A stretch of 64,000 nt of DNA from Axinella damicornis (lineage: Eukaryota > Porifera > Demospongiae > Axinellida > Axinellidae), in NCBI GenBank assembly GCA_963931865.1, contig OZ007512.1:1316509-1380508 (forward strand). The letters are read 5' to 3'. The stretch's first letter is position 1. Each line of letters begins with the position of its first letter. The translations under genes were made by a program, and so were the position numbers. This document shows positions 41,795 through 52,257 of this stretch, piece after piece. The notes beneath the pieces are model-generated. The model had not been told where the DNA came from, did no database searches, and was given only the letters and a program-made list of their open reading frames with translations.

Positions 41795-42220
41795 GTATAC
41801 TTCACTGTTATGTTCAATCATCCCTCTTGTTTCCTTACATTTTGCCGTTCTGGTATCCCTACATCCTGCTACATTTGCAATGTTTTTTATTACTTGTATA
41901 ATAACAAGTAGCTTCATTCGCTCAGCTATACTGCCCCCAAGTTTGCCTACATAAGAAGTCCAGCGGTGGACAGCTCTCTAGCTGTGCAGAAGTCCCACAA
42001 CTTTTCAAAATCCCAAATAATTGGTTTGACTATAGTTGTAATGCATTTGAGAAGAGGACGGCCGCAGATAAAACACCTGCATGGTGTCCCAATGTGTTCT
42101 CTGTTGAGATGTTTCACTGTATAACATGGCAGGTTATTCTGCCGGGTTGGAATTTAGCAGAAGTCACATCCTCTTGCATTTCTTTTATACAGCCCGCCGC
42201 GTGGCAGCCATCTCCACTAG
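36107..42220 (+). CDS. Small secreted cysteine-rich peptide, paralogue C
   Basis: Exons are 36107-36215, 36287-36328, 36886-37012 and 42193-42220, totalling 306 nt (101 residues). The signal peptide is as in A and B, but the mature part has diverged strongly. It keeps C-x5-C-x12-CC-x16-C-x2-C, with CVNC formed across the last splice. Exon 2 is longer and Pro-rich (NQGPPPDTD). If exon 4 is not used, the frame stops immediately after VCVNW at 37014. The last intron is 5.2 kb because repeats and a LINE fragment have accumulated between 37.6 and 41.9 kb. The 3' flank after 42220 matches that of paralogue B. Function is unknown. Confidence 0.55.
36423..36744. mobile_element. 322-bp MITE with TA target duplication
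   Basis: The ends are TAGAGCGGCTGC and GCAGCCGCTCTA, flanked by TA on each side, as for Tc1/mariner-type elements. CATTGACGTAAC near the left and GGTGACGTCAAAC near the right extend the inverted similarity. It lies in intron 2 of peptide gene C. Confidence 0.7.
37598..38240. repeat. ACTCCTGGTA repeat element, copy 1
   Basis: Left end ACGAGGGGCAACCGCACTC and right end CCCTACCAGGAGTGTAA contain inverted ACTC-TGGTA. Inside are two related modules, each with GAGCAATGGCG(A/G)CCAA and a GGTGAG donor. The second is preceded by CACCGGAAGTCG. Copies lie at 39376 and 41028. Confidence 0.75.
38245..39055 (+). mobile_element. 5'-truncated LINE, reverse transcriptase C-terminus
   Basis: The frame is open from about 38245 to the TAG at 38973-38975. 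It shows the ORF2 tail pattern: GRVPLSIRYKLTLLKYW, SSKLRTYRLFKNTLE, RVPLARFRCSAHGLKIETGR, then the knuckle CDLCGVLEDEQHFLINC (C-x2-C-x-H-x-C). A 3' UTR and an ATA-rich tail follow to 39055. It is inserted in the repeat nest within intron 3 of peptide gene C. The frame is intact, so insertion may be recent. Confidence 0.85.
39059..39300. mobile_element. Truncated long-arm foldback MITE with G tract
   Basis: Left arm begins ACAAAACATTACAAATGTAG and the right arm breaks off at GCCGTTCTGG. The loop holds a G run of about 20 at 39219-39238. Confidence 0.75.
39376..39830. repeat. ACTCCTGGTA repeat element, copy 2 (3' truncated)
   Basis: Both ATGGCG modules and the CACCGGAAGTCGGAGAGA block are present. 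The right end is replaced by the 39837 MITE. Confidence 0.7.
39837..40960. repeat. 1.1-kb duplicated block, copy 2 (includes foldback MITE 39837-40111)
   Basis: Near-identical to 17280-18382, from ACAAGTAATAAAAAAC to CTACATACAGAGTCTACCGA. Minor differences include a shorter GAA run. Confidence 0.8.
41028..41577. repeat. ACTCCTGGTA repeat element, copy 3
   Basis: Same order of blocks as copies 1 and 2. The right terminus (CCCTACCAGGAGTGTAA) is duplicated in tandem, and another solitary right end precedes the element at 40990-41026. Confidence 0.7.
41578..41897. mobile_element. 320-bp foldback MITE with 42-base G tract at its tip
   Basis: Arms match the 17280 family. The loop contains 42 consecutive Gs at 41751-41792. 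Confidence 0.85.
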
Positions 42221-43920
42221 TAAGCCGGCGACTCCTTCATCAATGCTATAATGAAACCTTTATTGGACTGTTAATAGTTAATGGCTGAATAATTAGTAGT
42301 ATACATGTTTGACTAGGCTAGGCAATAGGACAATGATTTTATAGTGTTTAGATCCTGTAGAGGGACCAATTTTGTGAATAAAATATGAAGGAGCTATACC
42401 AGCCATGTCATTTAGCTATATATGTGCATGCTTGCATTGCACGGTCAGTGAGGGCGGTGCATGCGTGAAACTGTTGCTCTGTATTTCCAAACATGGCCCA
42501 TGCACCTCTCATGAAAAGGTGTCTGAATAATGTCGCTAGTCAGTATGTATGCGACCATATATAGTCATTAGAAAATTTTTGAATATTCAAGCTTTGATGT
42601 GTGTAGCCTTAAGGTAGTAAACATTGGTACCGCGATCTCCGAAACCAAGTGGCCCATGGTATTGCTGGCAGTGGGAAAGTGAAGGGTCATATTAATTTTG
42701 TTTAGTAACTGATTCAGAATATGCAGTGTATGCCTTGTACATGTGAGCATACATGATTAGTAGGCAAGGTTGTGTGAACTATAGTATAGACAATTAATGT
42801 ATTCTATGATAAAAGAGGAGGTTGAAAGCTTGATAGTGCTAATTGAATAATCATAAGTCCCATTGTGGTCCATATTGAAAGGTGAAAACAGCCCTCGTTT
42901 GTACGGAACAAAACCAGTCCTCACTCATTGTACCTAAGCCACCAGGTGATTTCTAGATGGCCAGCTAGCTATATTATACACCATGCATTTTTCAGTGCAC
43001 AGAGTTTTCCACAATGATCCACCCAAATCTTTTGCATCTAGTAGCTGTCCATCTACAACTCACCTGATAGCTAATATCCACTGATGCAGTTTGGTTCCAA
43101 ACAAAATTGAAGGCTGTTCAAGTTGGTAAATCGAGTTTCCAATCTCCTCTCTTCTCTGGCCACGTATAGCCATAAGGTGTAAGCTCAAGCGTTGGAAGAG
43201 TCTGCTGATGTAAGCAAAGTTATAGTAGTGCTGCTCGTTCTTGCCACTGGTGTATAAGTTTTCTTTTGAAGCTAACTTCTGTTATGCAAGGGTGCATTAC
43301 TACCATAGTGGTTCAGATTGTCTATGAAGAAGCATGCTGTTGTTTTTGACTGTGTGTCTTTGATTTCTACGAAGAAATAACATAGTGGCATTGGGGCACT
43401 GATTTTTCTGCAAGTAGATACTACAGTCTCAAGGGATGCATATCAATAGCTTGTAACTCAGCTGGCGAATGTACTTGATATAATTCCAGTAACAACAAAT
43501 CCTTAAACGCCAGTGAACATGCAAAGACAACAATTTCTGTCTAACGTACAACTTCAAACATCATCATAACAGAGCATGTGATTCAGTAATGCTGATATGG
43601 CATGCATGTGTATAATAACCATTCCAGAGTTAGAATCCAGTGGAGTGATAGGTGAGAAGTTCTCAGATGCAAGTGGAAAAGAAGGAATTTTGATATTCTT
43701 TAGATGGCCTTGCCACTTGGCCTGTGGAGTGAGTAGCTGGCTGCACACAAGAGCTTATGCATGCCTCTCCACTGATCATGCATGCACAAGAAATCACTGA
43801 TGATGGTGATGGCAAAAACCTTTGGATAGGCTGCATGACTCTTGCAGAGATAAGAAAATCATGCTTGTGCTGCGCATGCTAGGTACAAGCGCCCAACACA
43901 AATGCGGCGCGCGCGAGAGC
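42221..43920. other. Spacer between peptide gene C and the Death/NB-ARC array
   Basis: Bases 42221-42570 match the 3' flank of peptide gene B (25290-26710) without the hAT element and with only one palindrome arm. The rest to 43920 shows no supported gene. Confidence 0.5.
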
Positions 43921-43925
43921 GACGT

Positions 43926-43946
43926 CCACCCATGTCATATCAGCAA
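43926..43946 (+). promoter_or_regulatory. Conserved upstream boxes, Death/NB-ARC gene 1
   Basis: CCACCCATG and ATCAGCAA lie 25-45 bases before the ATG. The same pair precedes genes 2 and 3. Confidence 0.5.
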
Positions 43947-43970
43947 AAATGAAATTCGGAGTGGCTGGCC

Positions 43971-45809
43971 ATGACCTCCCCTCGATCGTTATCGTTTGAA
44001 GAGCTCCTGAGCAGGGTTCCAGAGCAGAAGCGGTATCTGTTGGACCGCAAGGTGGAGAGCGATCGGCATCTGGCTGAGATCGCACAGAAAGTCACCAGAT
44101 GGAGGGATATGCCACCGTACCTAATAGCGAGGGAGTCGGAGGAAGCCGAGGAAGCCATCCTTGAGAATTATCCGACAGTTGAGCGAAGACGGTTAGTGTC
44201 CTCATGGATAATACTAGGAGCATGCAGGGCATGTTTGGGGCGAGCGTGAGCAAGTTGTATTTGTTGATCAAATCACTGATTAAATTGAGGACAGTTGATC
44301 TATGTCACTTGTGAGTGATGACAAAGTATTGCCATCTCTCCTGCTGAGCTGCTCTCATACTTGCACAACACGTACAAGTAGCATCTTTGGCCATGCAGTA
44401 ACCAATGAATAGGTAGGTGACTAGGTCCATCTTTAACCCTTTAACCACCGAATTCTTCCCACCAAGACGACACATTTTCATGCATTCAGCGCACACCACT
44501 TTCGTAGGTACTCCTCTCCCACAGCATTCGTTCATCAGCGGCCAAACTTGGTGGGGCCCGCACACATGGAGAGACCCCTCTGGCAATACCGTTAATGATA
44601 TTCATGACCCCCCACAAGCCCAGCAATCGGAGGTCAAAGGTGGATGTCAACCGGATTTTCGCCCAGCATTTCCCTAAACTTGGGCCAGATCTGACTGATG
44701 GCACACCTTACACCACCAATTTGCAGGTTTTCTTGAGACCCTGGGTGGGATCTATGAATATCATTAGAATCAAAAATTCTCGGGTCAATGAATCTCATTA
44801 AAATCAAAAAACGCCCACGACAGGCGAAGGGGGGGCTGTCCCCCCCCCGCTTGTACGTTTAGTGGGGGAGGCGCGCCGAAATCTGACCAAATTTTTTAGT
44901 TCGGACCTCAAAGTCATCCCTAGGCCCTCTGAAGCCTTTTTGGTCTCTTTTTGGACTGACGAGAAGCCCTACAAGTGCATAGCGTCTAAATGACGCCTAT
45001 AGACGTCAATGGGGCTTAAAGGGTTAACAGCCAACACGACTAGCTATAGACGTGCACATAATGACATAATTATAGCTACACCAAAACATGATTCAGAAAA
45101 TGACTGCATGATTTTGTGAACTGCTTCATTGTCAGTTGCATGTAAGGCAAGGTTTCAACCACGTAGCTATAGCATCAGTAAAATCAAGTGGCTGTAGAAT
45201 GTAAGATGGGCAAAAATTATACATCACAACTGTACAAAGCTAAACAGCAACAACTACAGGGTTGAGCGACTAAATCTTGTAGCTTCATCAACGATAAATA
45301 GAGCTATGGCATGCAGGCTATACACTTGTACACAGACCACTCAGCCTATGGCTAGAGCTTACCAATTGATGCGCCTCTGGTTCTGCTGTATCCAATCACA
45401 GTAGACGCTACAGAGTCCAGATGCCATGAAAAATAAAAAGCGTTGCCACATACTGGAAGGTTTTTCACTGTTCTCTCCGCCTTGCCAATCGTATCTCACG
45501 TTGTTCAGCTGTTACTCGAGCCCTACACTGTCTCTCAAGTTCTCGCCTTCTTCGAAGCCTTTCCTCTCTCTCCTGGCTATTCTGTTCATCCATTTTTAAG
45601 ATGCAGCAAGTTTCTGCGCATGCGCTTTATGTATTGACGGGTCGGTTGATGACATAAACAAACATACAAACAGAGTTGGCATTGACCTCGCTAGTACGGG
45701 GCTCGCTGCGCTCGCCCCAATAAGACTTATCGAATGTGAACAAACATTAAAGAGTGAAGCAGTACGTTCGTTCCCAACATGTGTGCATATGGAGTGTGTG
45801 TGTATGGGT

Positions 45810-45858
<49 letters not shown>

Positions 45859-48800
45859 GGGGGGCAACGGCAGCATGTTACTTCATGACAGGCCTCGGCA
45901 ACTTGCTAGCTTATGGAGGAAACCATCATTGAGGAGTTGAGGAGAACTAAGAGGAGGACGTTAGAGCACTCTTGACTTGTGAATGAATTCAAGGATTTCA
46001 TTCAGCTTCTCCTCATCATGTTGATCAGCTTTCTCACTCTCACTTCTAGGTGAGAGAGTTTTGGCCACAAATCTTCTCCATGACCCACACTGGACTGAGC
46101 ACATCTAGAGAAATTGGAGCTACCACAAAATAGATGGGGCCAATAATCCATTCCACTGTTACAGTCCCTATTCGATTAGAGACACCCAGCTGTATACTAT
46201 GCAGATGACAGCATTCTCAAGCTTCACAGGCATGTAATGAAGCTTGAGGCTACTACCCATATATAGCTACTAGGTATATGTTGCCATGTAAGTAGCACTT
46301 TAATTTAGTACACTAGACTAGGAGAAGAGGTATACTTTAAATTTACGGCTGGCCTGCAAAATTCTGGGGCTGGTACACTCTTGCCCCATTAACTGAGAGT
46401 GACCACAGATCACTGGACGTTGTTGACGGTAGTTTGCAAACAAATTTAATTTTGCAACGTTGCAAAATAAAATTTGTTTGCAAACTATCGTCAACGTTCA
46501 AGAACCAATTTCTATAGAACATTGCGGAGTGCAATAACATGACGCTAAAGGAGTAATTACATCACTTGGCCATATTACTCACAATTGATTAATTGTCAAA
46601 TGATTTCAGCCAGTATATAGCTACCACCATGGCAAAAAGATATTAAAATTCATTGCAAGGAATGGACTATATAAGCAGTGGGATGATGAATGGACATCAT
46701 TATGTAAACCTTGAATCTAATTTTGATGCCTTTGCAGTAGGCTTGGGCGGATTATTCCGGAATAATTTTGGGAATAATAGGTAGTGGGGAGATTCCGGAA
46801 TAATGCAGGAATAATAGGTGTAGAATTGGTATAATTATATTCATTCAATCAATGTGCACGTGCGCACCGCGCCACAGTCGCCACTTCGCATGCTACCTAT
46901 AAATAATTTACTAGTTCTAGTCCTGATGGCTGCCAGCAGTGGTACTAGTAGTTCAGTAGACCCAGTGTGGAGTCTGATTCGGATGACATTGAGGCCCGAC
47001 GTCGAAGTGAGGTCACTGTTGAGCGTCCTTCACTGCCCGAATTGAGAATAATTCGAGAATAATAGGTACTAGATTATGGGAATAATGGGTAGTTTTAGGG
47101 GAATCAAATGAAAGAATAATAGGTGGAATAACAGGAATAATCCGCCCAAGTCTACTTTGCAGAGTAGAATGCAGAGTAGATTCAAGGTTTACATGTCCCA
47201 ATGAATACATTTACAGCTGACAGGTGTACATGCTAACATTACATACAGACGTCACTCAGATTACAAAGGCAATAAACAAGCAATAAATATGGATTGAATG
47301 AAACAGATGTTTTTTGTTGCATGATGTGTACATTGCATGAAGGATATTAATAGGATTAGCAAATGGCATAATACGCTACTGTACATAGCGGACACAATCC
47401 CCCTTATATAGGTTGGCACTACTACAGAAGTGGAGGGAGAATTATGGTCCATACGCTACCTACAGAAACCTCGCCAAGTCATTCTACGATGCTGGTAAAC
47501 CAGGCCTAGTTGAAACTGTGTGTGTGGTCATGACTTGTGATTATCCAGTAAATACATCACAAGTCCCAATTTGCTTGCCATGTGCAATGACCGATGCAAC
47601 TGCTGCAAAGTGTTCAACCAGATTTTCCTCCCTTTCTTGCAAATACCTTTTACTTTGCTTCATTATTGTTGTGTCTAGTGTGCTTCTGGCATCTTATTTC
47701 TTTGAATCTGACAACTCCCAAAGTGGAAGCTATTTTGCATCACAATCACCGTCCTCTGGAAGTGCAGACACAGGAAATACCGAAGTTGGAAGTACTTGCT
47801 ATGGCGACAAAATGAATGAGGTCGCTCCAAATAACTTGCCCCACCTACCCGGTCCATTCCTAGGAAGAGACAAAGAGGTGGAAAATATCACTCACCTCCT
47901 TCGATTTGCCAAACATTTTCATACCAAGATGGTGCACATTTTTGGATTTCCTGCAGTTAGTAAGTCAACACTAGCCATTCATGTTGGATATGAGATGGCA
48001 CGTCATGGAGTTACTGTTCGATACATTAATGTGGATGAAACACACATCTTCAAGAGCCGTGAACATATTGTAACTGAAAACCACGATCAGAGAACTTCTA
48101 ATGCTCTTACCAAAAGAGTCAGTGACATAGAACTATCCTGGTACTCACACACTGAAGAAAGGTATGTCTCAACTTCAGCCCGAGGTTTAATTCAGTGGGC
48201 TAAAGGACTTTCAAATAACACAATTCTCCTTCTTGACAACTGTGATCCCATGCTTGAATACAATGCTACATGGAAACCATTCCTAAAAATGCTTGTTGAG
48301 CTTATCAAGGCTTCACGCTTCTTACGCATCGTGTCAACCAGCCGCCTGAAAGTAAGGTTGTTAGATGGATTCAAACTGCACAAACTCAAGCCACTTGATA
48401 ATGAATCTGCCATTGAATTGTTACAGTCAGTGTCTGATGCAATGACACTAAATGACAGCAGAACAGTGAACGGTTTAGTTGGTGGTATTCCTCTAGCACT
48501 GAAGATAGTTGGGAGTCTTGTGAGTGAAATGCGTCCACCAGACCTGATCATCCGTGAACTTAAAGATAACCCAATGGATATACTTTCCCCTAATGATGTT
48601 CGACCAGATATGGAAAAAATGCGTCCAGTTTTGGAACTTTCATTCAAGTATCTCGACACCAGCACTCAAGAATGTGCTCTATATCTGAGCCATTTCCCAG
48701 GATCATTCAGTCATGAAGCAGCATTGCACATACTCAAAAATTGTACCAACAGCAGTCCTGTTGAGTGTCTATCAAATCTCACTGATAGGTCCCTGCTAGA

Positions 48801-49935
48801 TCCATACTCTTATGCTGGTCAATCTCGTTATCAATTTCACAATCTCATCAAAGAATACTTAAAGAACACACAGTCCCACAAAACAGATGTTCAACGTTTA
48901 AGAATTGCTCATAGTTTCAATTCAAGCTTCCTTATACACTACACTCAAGAGCTGAGTAGTACTGTCAAGAGGTATAGTGAAGTACCTCACGACGATGAAA
49001 ACATTGGTAGGTTTGAGTTCGAGAGCCATAATTTTGAATGCCTCCTGGAGAAAGTGCACCACTTTCACAGATGGCCAGTCATACCATTTGTAAATCTCAC
49101 TCATTCACTAACATGTCAATTGATGCTGGAGATGTTCACTAAAATGGAACTAATGAAGGTGGGGCAGAGGTCTCTCGTATTGCTTGAAGATAGAATGGAT
49201 GACATTTCAGCAGAAATTGGTGGATCAGAGACCTTGAACCTATATCATGATCTGGTGCTTCAATTAAGGGAGTGGATACGTTCCTATCCAGAAAACTGCT
49301 TAGAATTGTGTGAAGAAACATTTCTACCAAATCTTTCATCCAGGTATCGCACAATTGATAAGCAACTGGCTGTGTCCAACTACAAAAAGCGTTGGTACTA
49401 TAACCAGCTGAGCTTCCCATATTCTCAATCATTTGGTGAATCATTTTGTTACAGGTATTGTGCACAGTTTCATTACGTTCAATTTAGTTTGTCAGCGGTG
49501 CTGCCACTTACTGCTATATTGGGAATGATTTATGAAGTGGATTTCAAAATCAGAATACTACAAGTATCAATGATAGTTCTAGCATTTATATTCTGTTACT
49601 TCAGTCTTTTCTTTGACTTAGCAACGTCAATGTTGGTGCTTATAGTCATGTACATTGGTCAAATTTCTCGTTGCTTTCCTCTACCCATCACTAAGAGTGA
49701 CAGCAGATTACCAATCGTATGTTCATTTTTCGTTGAGCTGTCGTTAATACTGACTTTTGCATTAACAGCAAGCATAGTAAACGACGTAACGATGATCCAC
49801 TTTCATTTCATTTGTATTGCAATTACATACATCGTAAAACCACTCAGTCCTAGAGTAGCAGATAGTATACTTCAGATTTTTAGTTTAGTACTCATTATTG
49901 ATACGTTTGTGTTTGAAATTGACACTCTGCATTAA
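43971..49935 (+). CDS. Death domain - TM - NB-ARC - polytopic membrane protein, gene 1
   Basis: Exon 1 (43971-44191) and exon 2 (47412-49935) join in phase (CG|G) to 914 residues. Exon 1 and the first 40 residues of exon 2 make one Death domain (HLAEIAQKVTRW, then LALLQKWRENYG-x-ATYRNL). A single span (KYLLLCFIIVVSSVLLASYF) follows. Next is an NB-ARC module: FLGRDKEVENI, a Walker A with Ser replacing the last Gly (GFPAVSKST), Walker B (ILLLDNCD), STSR and GGIPLAL. An alpha-helical region and about six hydrophobic spans close the protein. Relative to gene 2, a TAA after EIDTLH removes the last 40-45 residues. The family resembles Apaf-type STAND ATPases by NB-ARC motifs, but has no LRR or WD40. 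ATP use may be impaired. A role in cell-death or immune signalling is inferred from the domains. Confidence 0.72.
44437..45023. mobile_element. piggyBac-like non-autonomous element
   Basis: Flanked by TTAA at 44433-44436 and 45024-45027. The termini are CCCTTTAA... and ...TTAAAGGG, the piggyBac pattern. A minus-strand Cys-rich frame near the left end could be a remnant of a transposase zinc-finger tail but is too short to assign. It sits in intron 1 of Death/NB-ARC gene 1. Confidence 0.65.
45465..45593 (-). pseudogene. Arg/Glu-rich short ORF, probable transposon relic
   Basis: 42 residues starting MDEQNSQEREERLRRRRELE with repeated R-x-A/L-R-R-R-E units, ending RRREQ. Such REARLARRRE repeats are common at the start of eukaryotic mobile-element proteins. 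Nothing else of the element is recognisable. Confidence 0.35.
45793..45864. repeat. GT microsatellite followed by a G tract
   Basis: GT units run into 23 consecutive Gs. Confidence 0.9.
46422..46495. repeat. 74-bp near-perfect palindrome
   Basis: Two 37-base arms meet at GCAAC|GTTGC with two mismatches. It lies in intron 1 of Death/NB-ARC gene 1. Confidence 0.85.
46742..47153. mobile_element. 412-bp inverted-repeat element rich in GGAATAAT
   Basis: The ends CTTGGGCGGATTATTCC and GGAATAATCCGCCCAAG are exact inverses. Subterminal GGAATAATAGGT repeats occur on both sides. The centre holds an unrelated GC-richer stretch without an assignable gene. Confidence 0.75.
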
Positions 49936-50487
49936 GCAAGTTCTTTGGTATTTGCTTCCTTTTATCCCCTACAGCAGATAGCATTATTTCCAATTATTTG
50001 GATTCTTGCTAGAATAACATATATCATAGGTCATTTTGTAATCAATCATCTCCTGATAAGCAGCAACTCTATAGTCTAACTGTTGTTATACTAGCTGATA
50101 AAGTGTGGATGAATTAATTTTGTTTTCTTGACAAGTAACTGCATGTGCAGGTGGACTACTGTGTCCTGATTAGCAAGGGTAGAGTCTTTTAATTCATGTA
50201 CACATTAAAGGTATTGGGAACCTCATTCCCTGTACAATAATATTAAATTTGTTTAGTGGTAAAAGTGTTGACCAAGTTCATCATTATAATACATTAGTCA
50301 TTTAATACAGTCTCATTCCCAGACACTTCCAGTGGAGGGGATAGGAAACGGACTTGAGCAAGGACTCAGCATTCCAATTGTACAAACATCCATTTTAAAC
50401 TTCATTTATGATTGGTCATCACTGCAAGCTCACCTAAACACTGCTGAGATGTAGCCAATGACAATCAGTAGTAGCTAAACTTGCATG
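49936..50487. other. 3' flank of Death/NB-ARC gene 1
   Basis: Continues to resemble the coding 3' end of gene 2 for about 120 bases after the early stop (GGTCATTTTGTAATCAATCA). It then matches the flank of gene 2 at 57905-58210 (GCAAGGGTAGAGTC; AAGGACTCAGCATT). Confidence 0.6.
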
Positions 50488-51063
50488 GTAACATTGAATA
50501 CCTCGGACCAATGCACACCCCTTTCACAGCAGGTGGCCATTGCTTTCCTTCTTTTTCTCTGGCTTCCATATATGGGCACATTTGCCCAGTGGTTACAGAA
50601 GGTGACCAACTAACTACAGAGCTATGGGGTGGTTTGTGAAGCTGAAGCCATTCTTTGATGCCTACCTTGGCCCACTGCAGGACAAGCATTGTTACTGGGT
50701 CGGATTTCTTCTCATACGAGCCGTCCTCTTTGTTGTATTTGCCACGTGTGACTCATCGACTGTGAATCTGCTTGCTATTGCAGCCACAATGTTCACCCTC
50801 CTAATGTACCTAGCCTACACTGGACATCTCTACGGAAAGAATTATGTTAACTTGCTGGAGAACTCCATCATACGTAAATCTTGGCATTCTTGCAGTGGGA
50901 ACACTCTATGTCAGTGGGGGCTCTCAGCTGGCGATCACATAGCTACACCTGGATCCATTGGAATCGTTCTTGCGTAGTTTATTGTCATCCTTGTCCATCA
51001 GATTGCTCTGAGGGGGAAGACTTCATGCGGGATAGTCTGGCAGTATGTCATGACGATAGTCTA
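50488..51063 (+). pseudogene. Decayed C-terminal fragment of the beta-helix receptor
   Basis: Closest to the 7676 gene. The stretch from MGWFVKLKPFFDAYLGPLQD to VNLLENSI is in frame. It is preceded by shifted sequence (WLPYMG region) and followed by a break after LLENS and another near 50975. No ectodomain is present. Confidence 0.85.
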
Positions 51064-52110
51064 AGTTTCATTGTGGGCTAGTCACAGCTCATGCTTCTAT
51101 ATATGGTAGCTATATAAGGACAGGGTTTCATTGTCGTGCAAGCTCTCTATGTAAGTCATATATACTGCCTATAGCATGCAAAGACTTTGTCATCAGCACA
51201 ATTAATCCAGCCCAATGTTCTAGTGGAAAATCCAGTCCAGCATTTCAGAGACACTCATTCCCACTGAAATTGTGATTATTACGAGCAGTAAGGTCTTGCA
51301 AGCATGCACAGTCTACACAGTCATCTCACACTTGCACTTGCACAAATCATGTCAAGGCATGTAGCTAAATCAATGTTGAAATTATCTTAATTGTTTCCTG
51401 CCTCGTTCGGGAGCAACACAAAAGCATGCAACAAACAAAATCGAATATGTATAGCTATTTACTAGTATTTAGCTAAAGACAATTAAGGCAAACACAATAC
51501 AATGCAAAATTCATGATGATGATGCAATACACGTGCTGCTTGGGACCAACGTTAATCAGTCTGGGGTCTGGTGCCAGTAGCTATATGTTCACCATCCCTA
51601 TTTCCTGTTTTAAGGACACAGTACGTGAGTGCATGCTGGCTAGTCTTTATCTTGTAGCAACGGTACGGTACGTCTTCAAGAATTGAATCTCGAAATCGAG
51701 TATTCAGATTTACATGCTGTTGCATATGTCGGCCTTATCTCCTTATCTCATTAATATGTGAGTGAGTGGTATATAGTCATGGAACCCGACCCTTCAGGTG
51801 CAGACGGCCTGGTTTTGAGACTAAGTGAGCGGCAAACACTGAGCTAAATCAGTGATTGGCATGGCACACTAGTAGCTAATGGGCTGCGACAGGTAGCAGT
51901 TGGACTAAGAAGAATCCTCCAATTGCAAGTAGAGATACAGCCTGAAAGAATGGCTAACTAGCTAAACTAGTAATAATTTGGTCCTCCATCTTAGCTATGC
52001 GTAACAGAGTAAAGTTGGAGTAGTCTGTGGGACAATATAGGGTCAGGTGCTGACCCGTTATTAATGTACTTCCAATATCCACGTTGTAATGTTAAATCTG
52101 TGGACAGAGT
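51064..52110. other. Gene-free stretch between arrays
   Basis: Bases 51075-51215 (TTCATTGTGGGCTAGTCA; TGCAAGCTCTCTATGTAAG) are repeated at 58645-58790. No supported gene. Confidence 0.5.
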
Positions 52111-52166
52111 TAGCCTCGTTCCCAGGTCGCTTTCTCTCCTGTATACGCGGCCTGGGAACGAGGCTG
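52111..52166. mobile_element. Short foldback element, GTTCCCAGGC family
   Basis: TAGCCTCGTTCCCAGG and GGCCTGGGAACGAGGCT bracket a short spacer, 90 bp upstream of Death/NB-ARC gene 2. Confidence 0.7.
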
Positions 52167-52199
52167 GGATAGAATGAAATGCGCGGATGCATCAGAGCC

Positions 52200-52224
52200 C
52201 CACCCATGCATGCCAGATCAGCAA
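52200..52224 (+). promoter_or_regulatory. Conserved upstream boxes, Death/NB-ARC gene 2
   Basis: CCACCCATG then ATCAGCAA, as in genes 1 and 3; the spacing grows by four bases from gene 1 to gene 2 and again from gene 2 to gene 3. Confidence 0.5.
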
Positions 52225-52257
52225 TAAACAAACAAAAAGCTCTATTTTGTCGAAGCT

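Noticed and set aside
41659..41954. Gly-rich and Pro-rich ORFs
   Set aside because: Products of the 42-G tract in a foldback element.
48192..48665. 157-residue minus-strand ORF, repeated at 56012 and 62353
   Set aside because: Antisense shadow of the conserved NB-ARC coding sequence; its conservation follows from the plus-strand gene.
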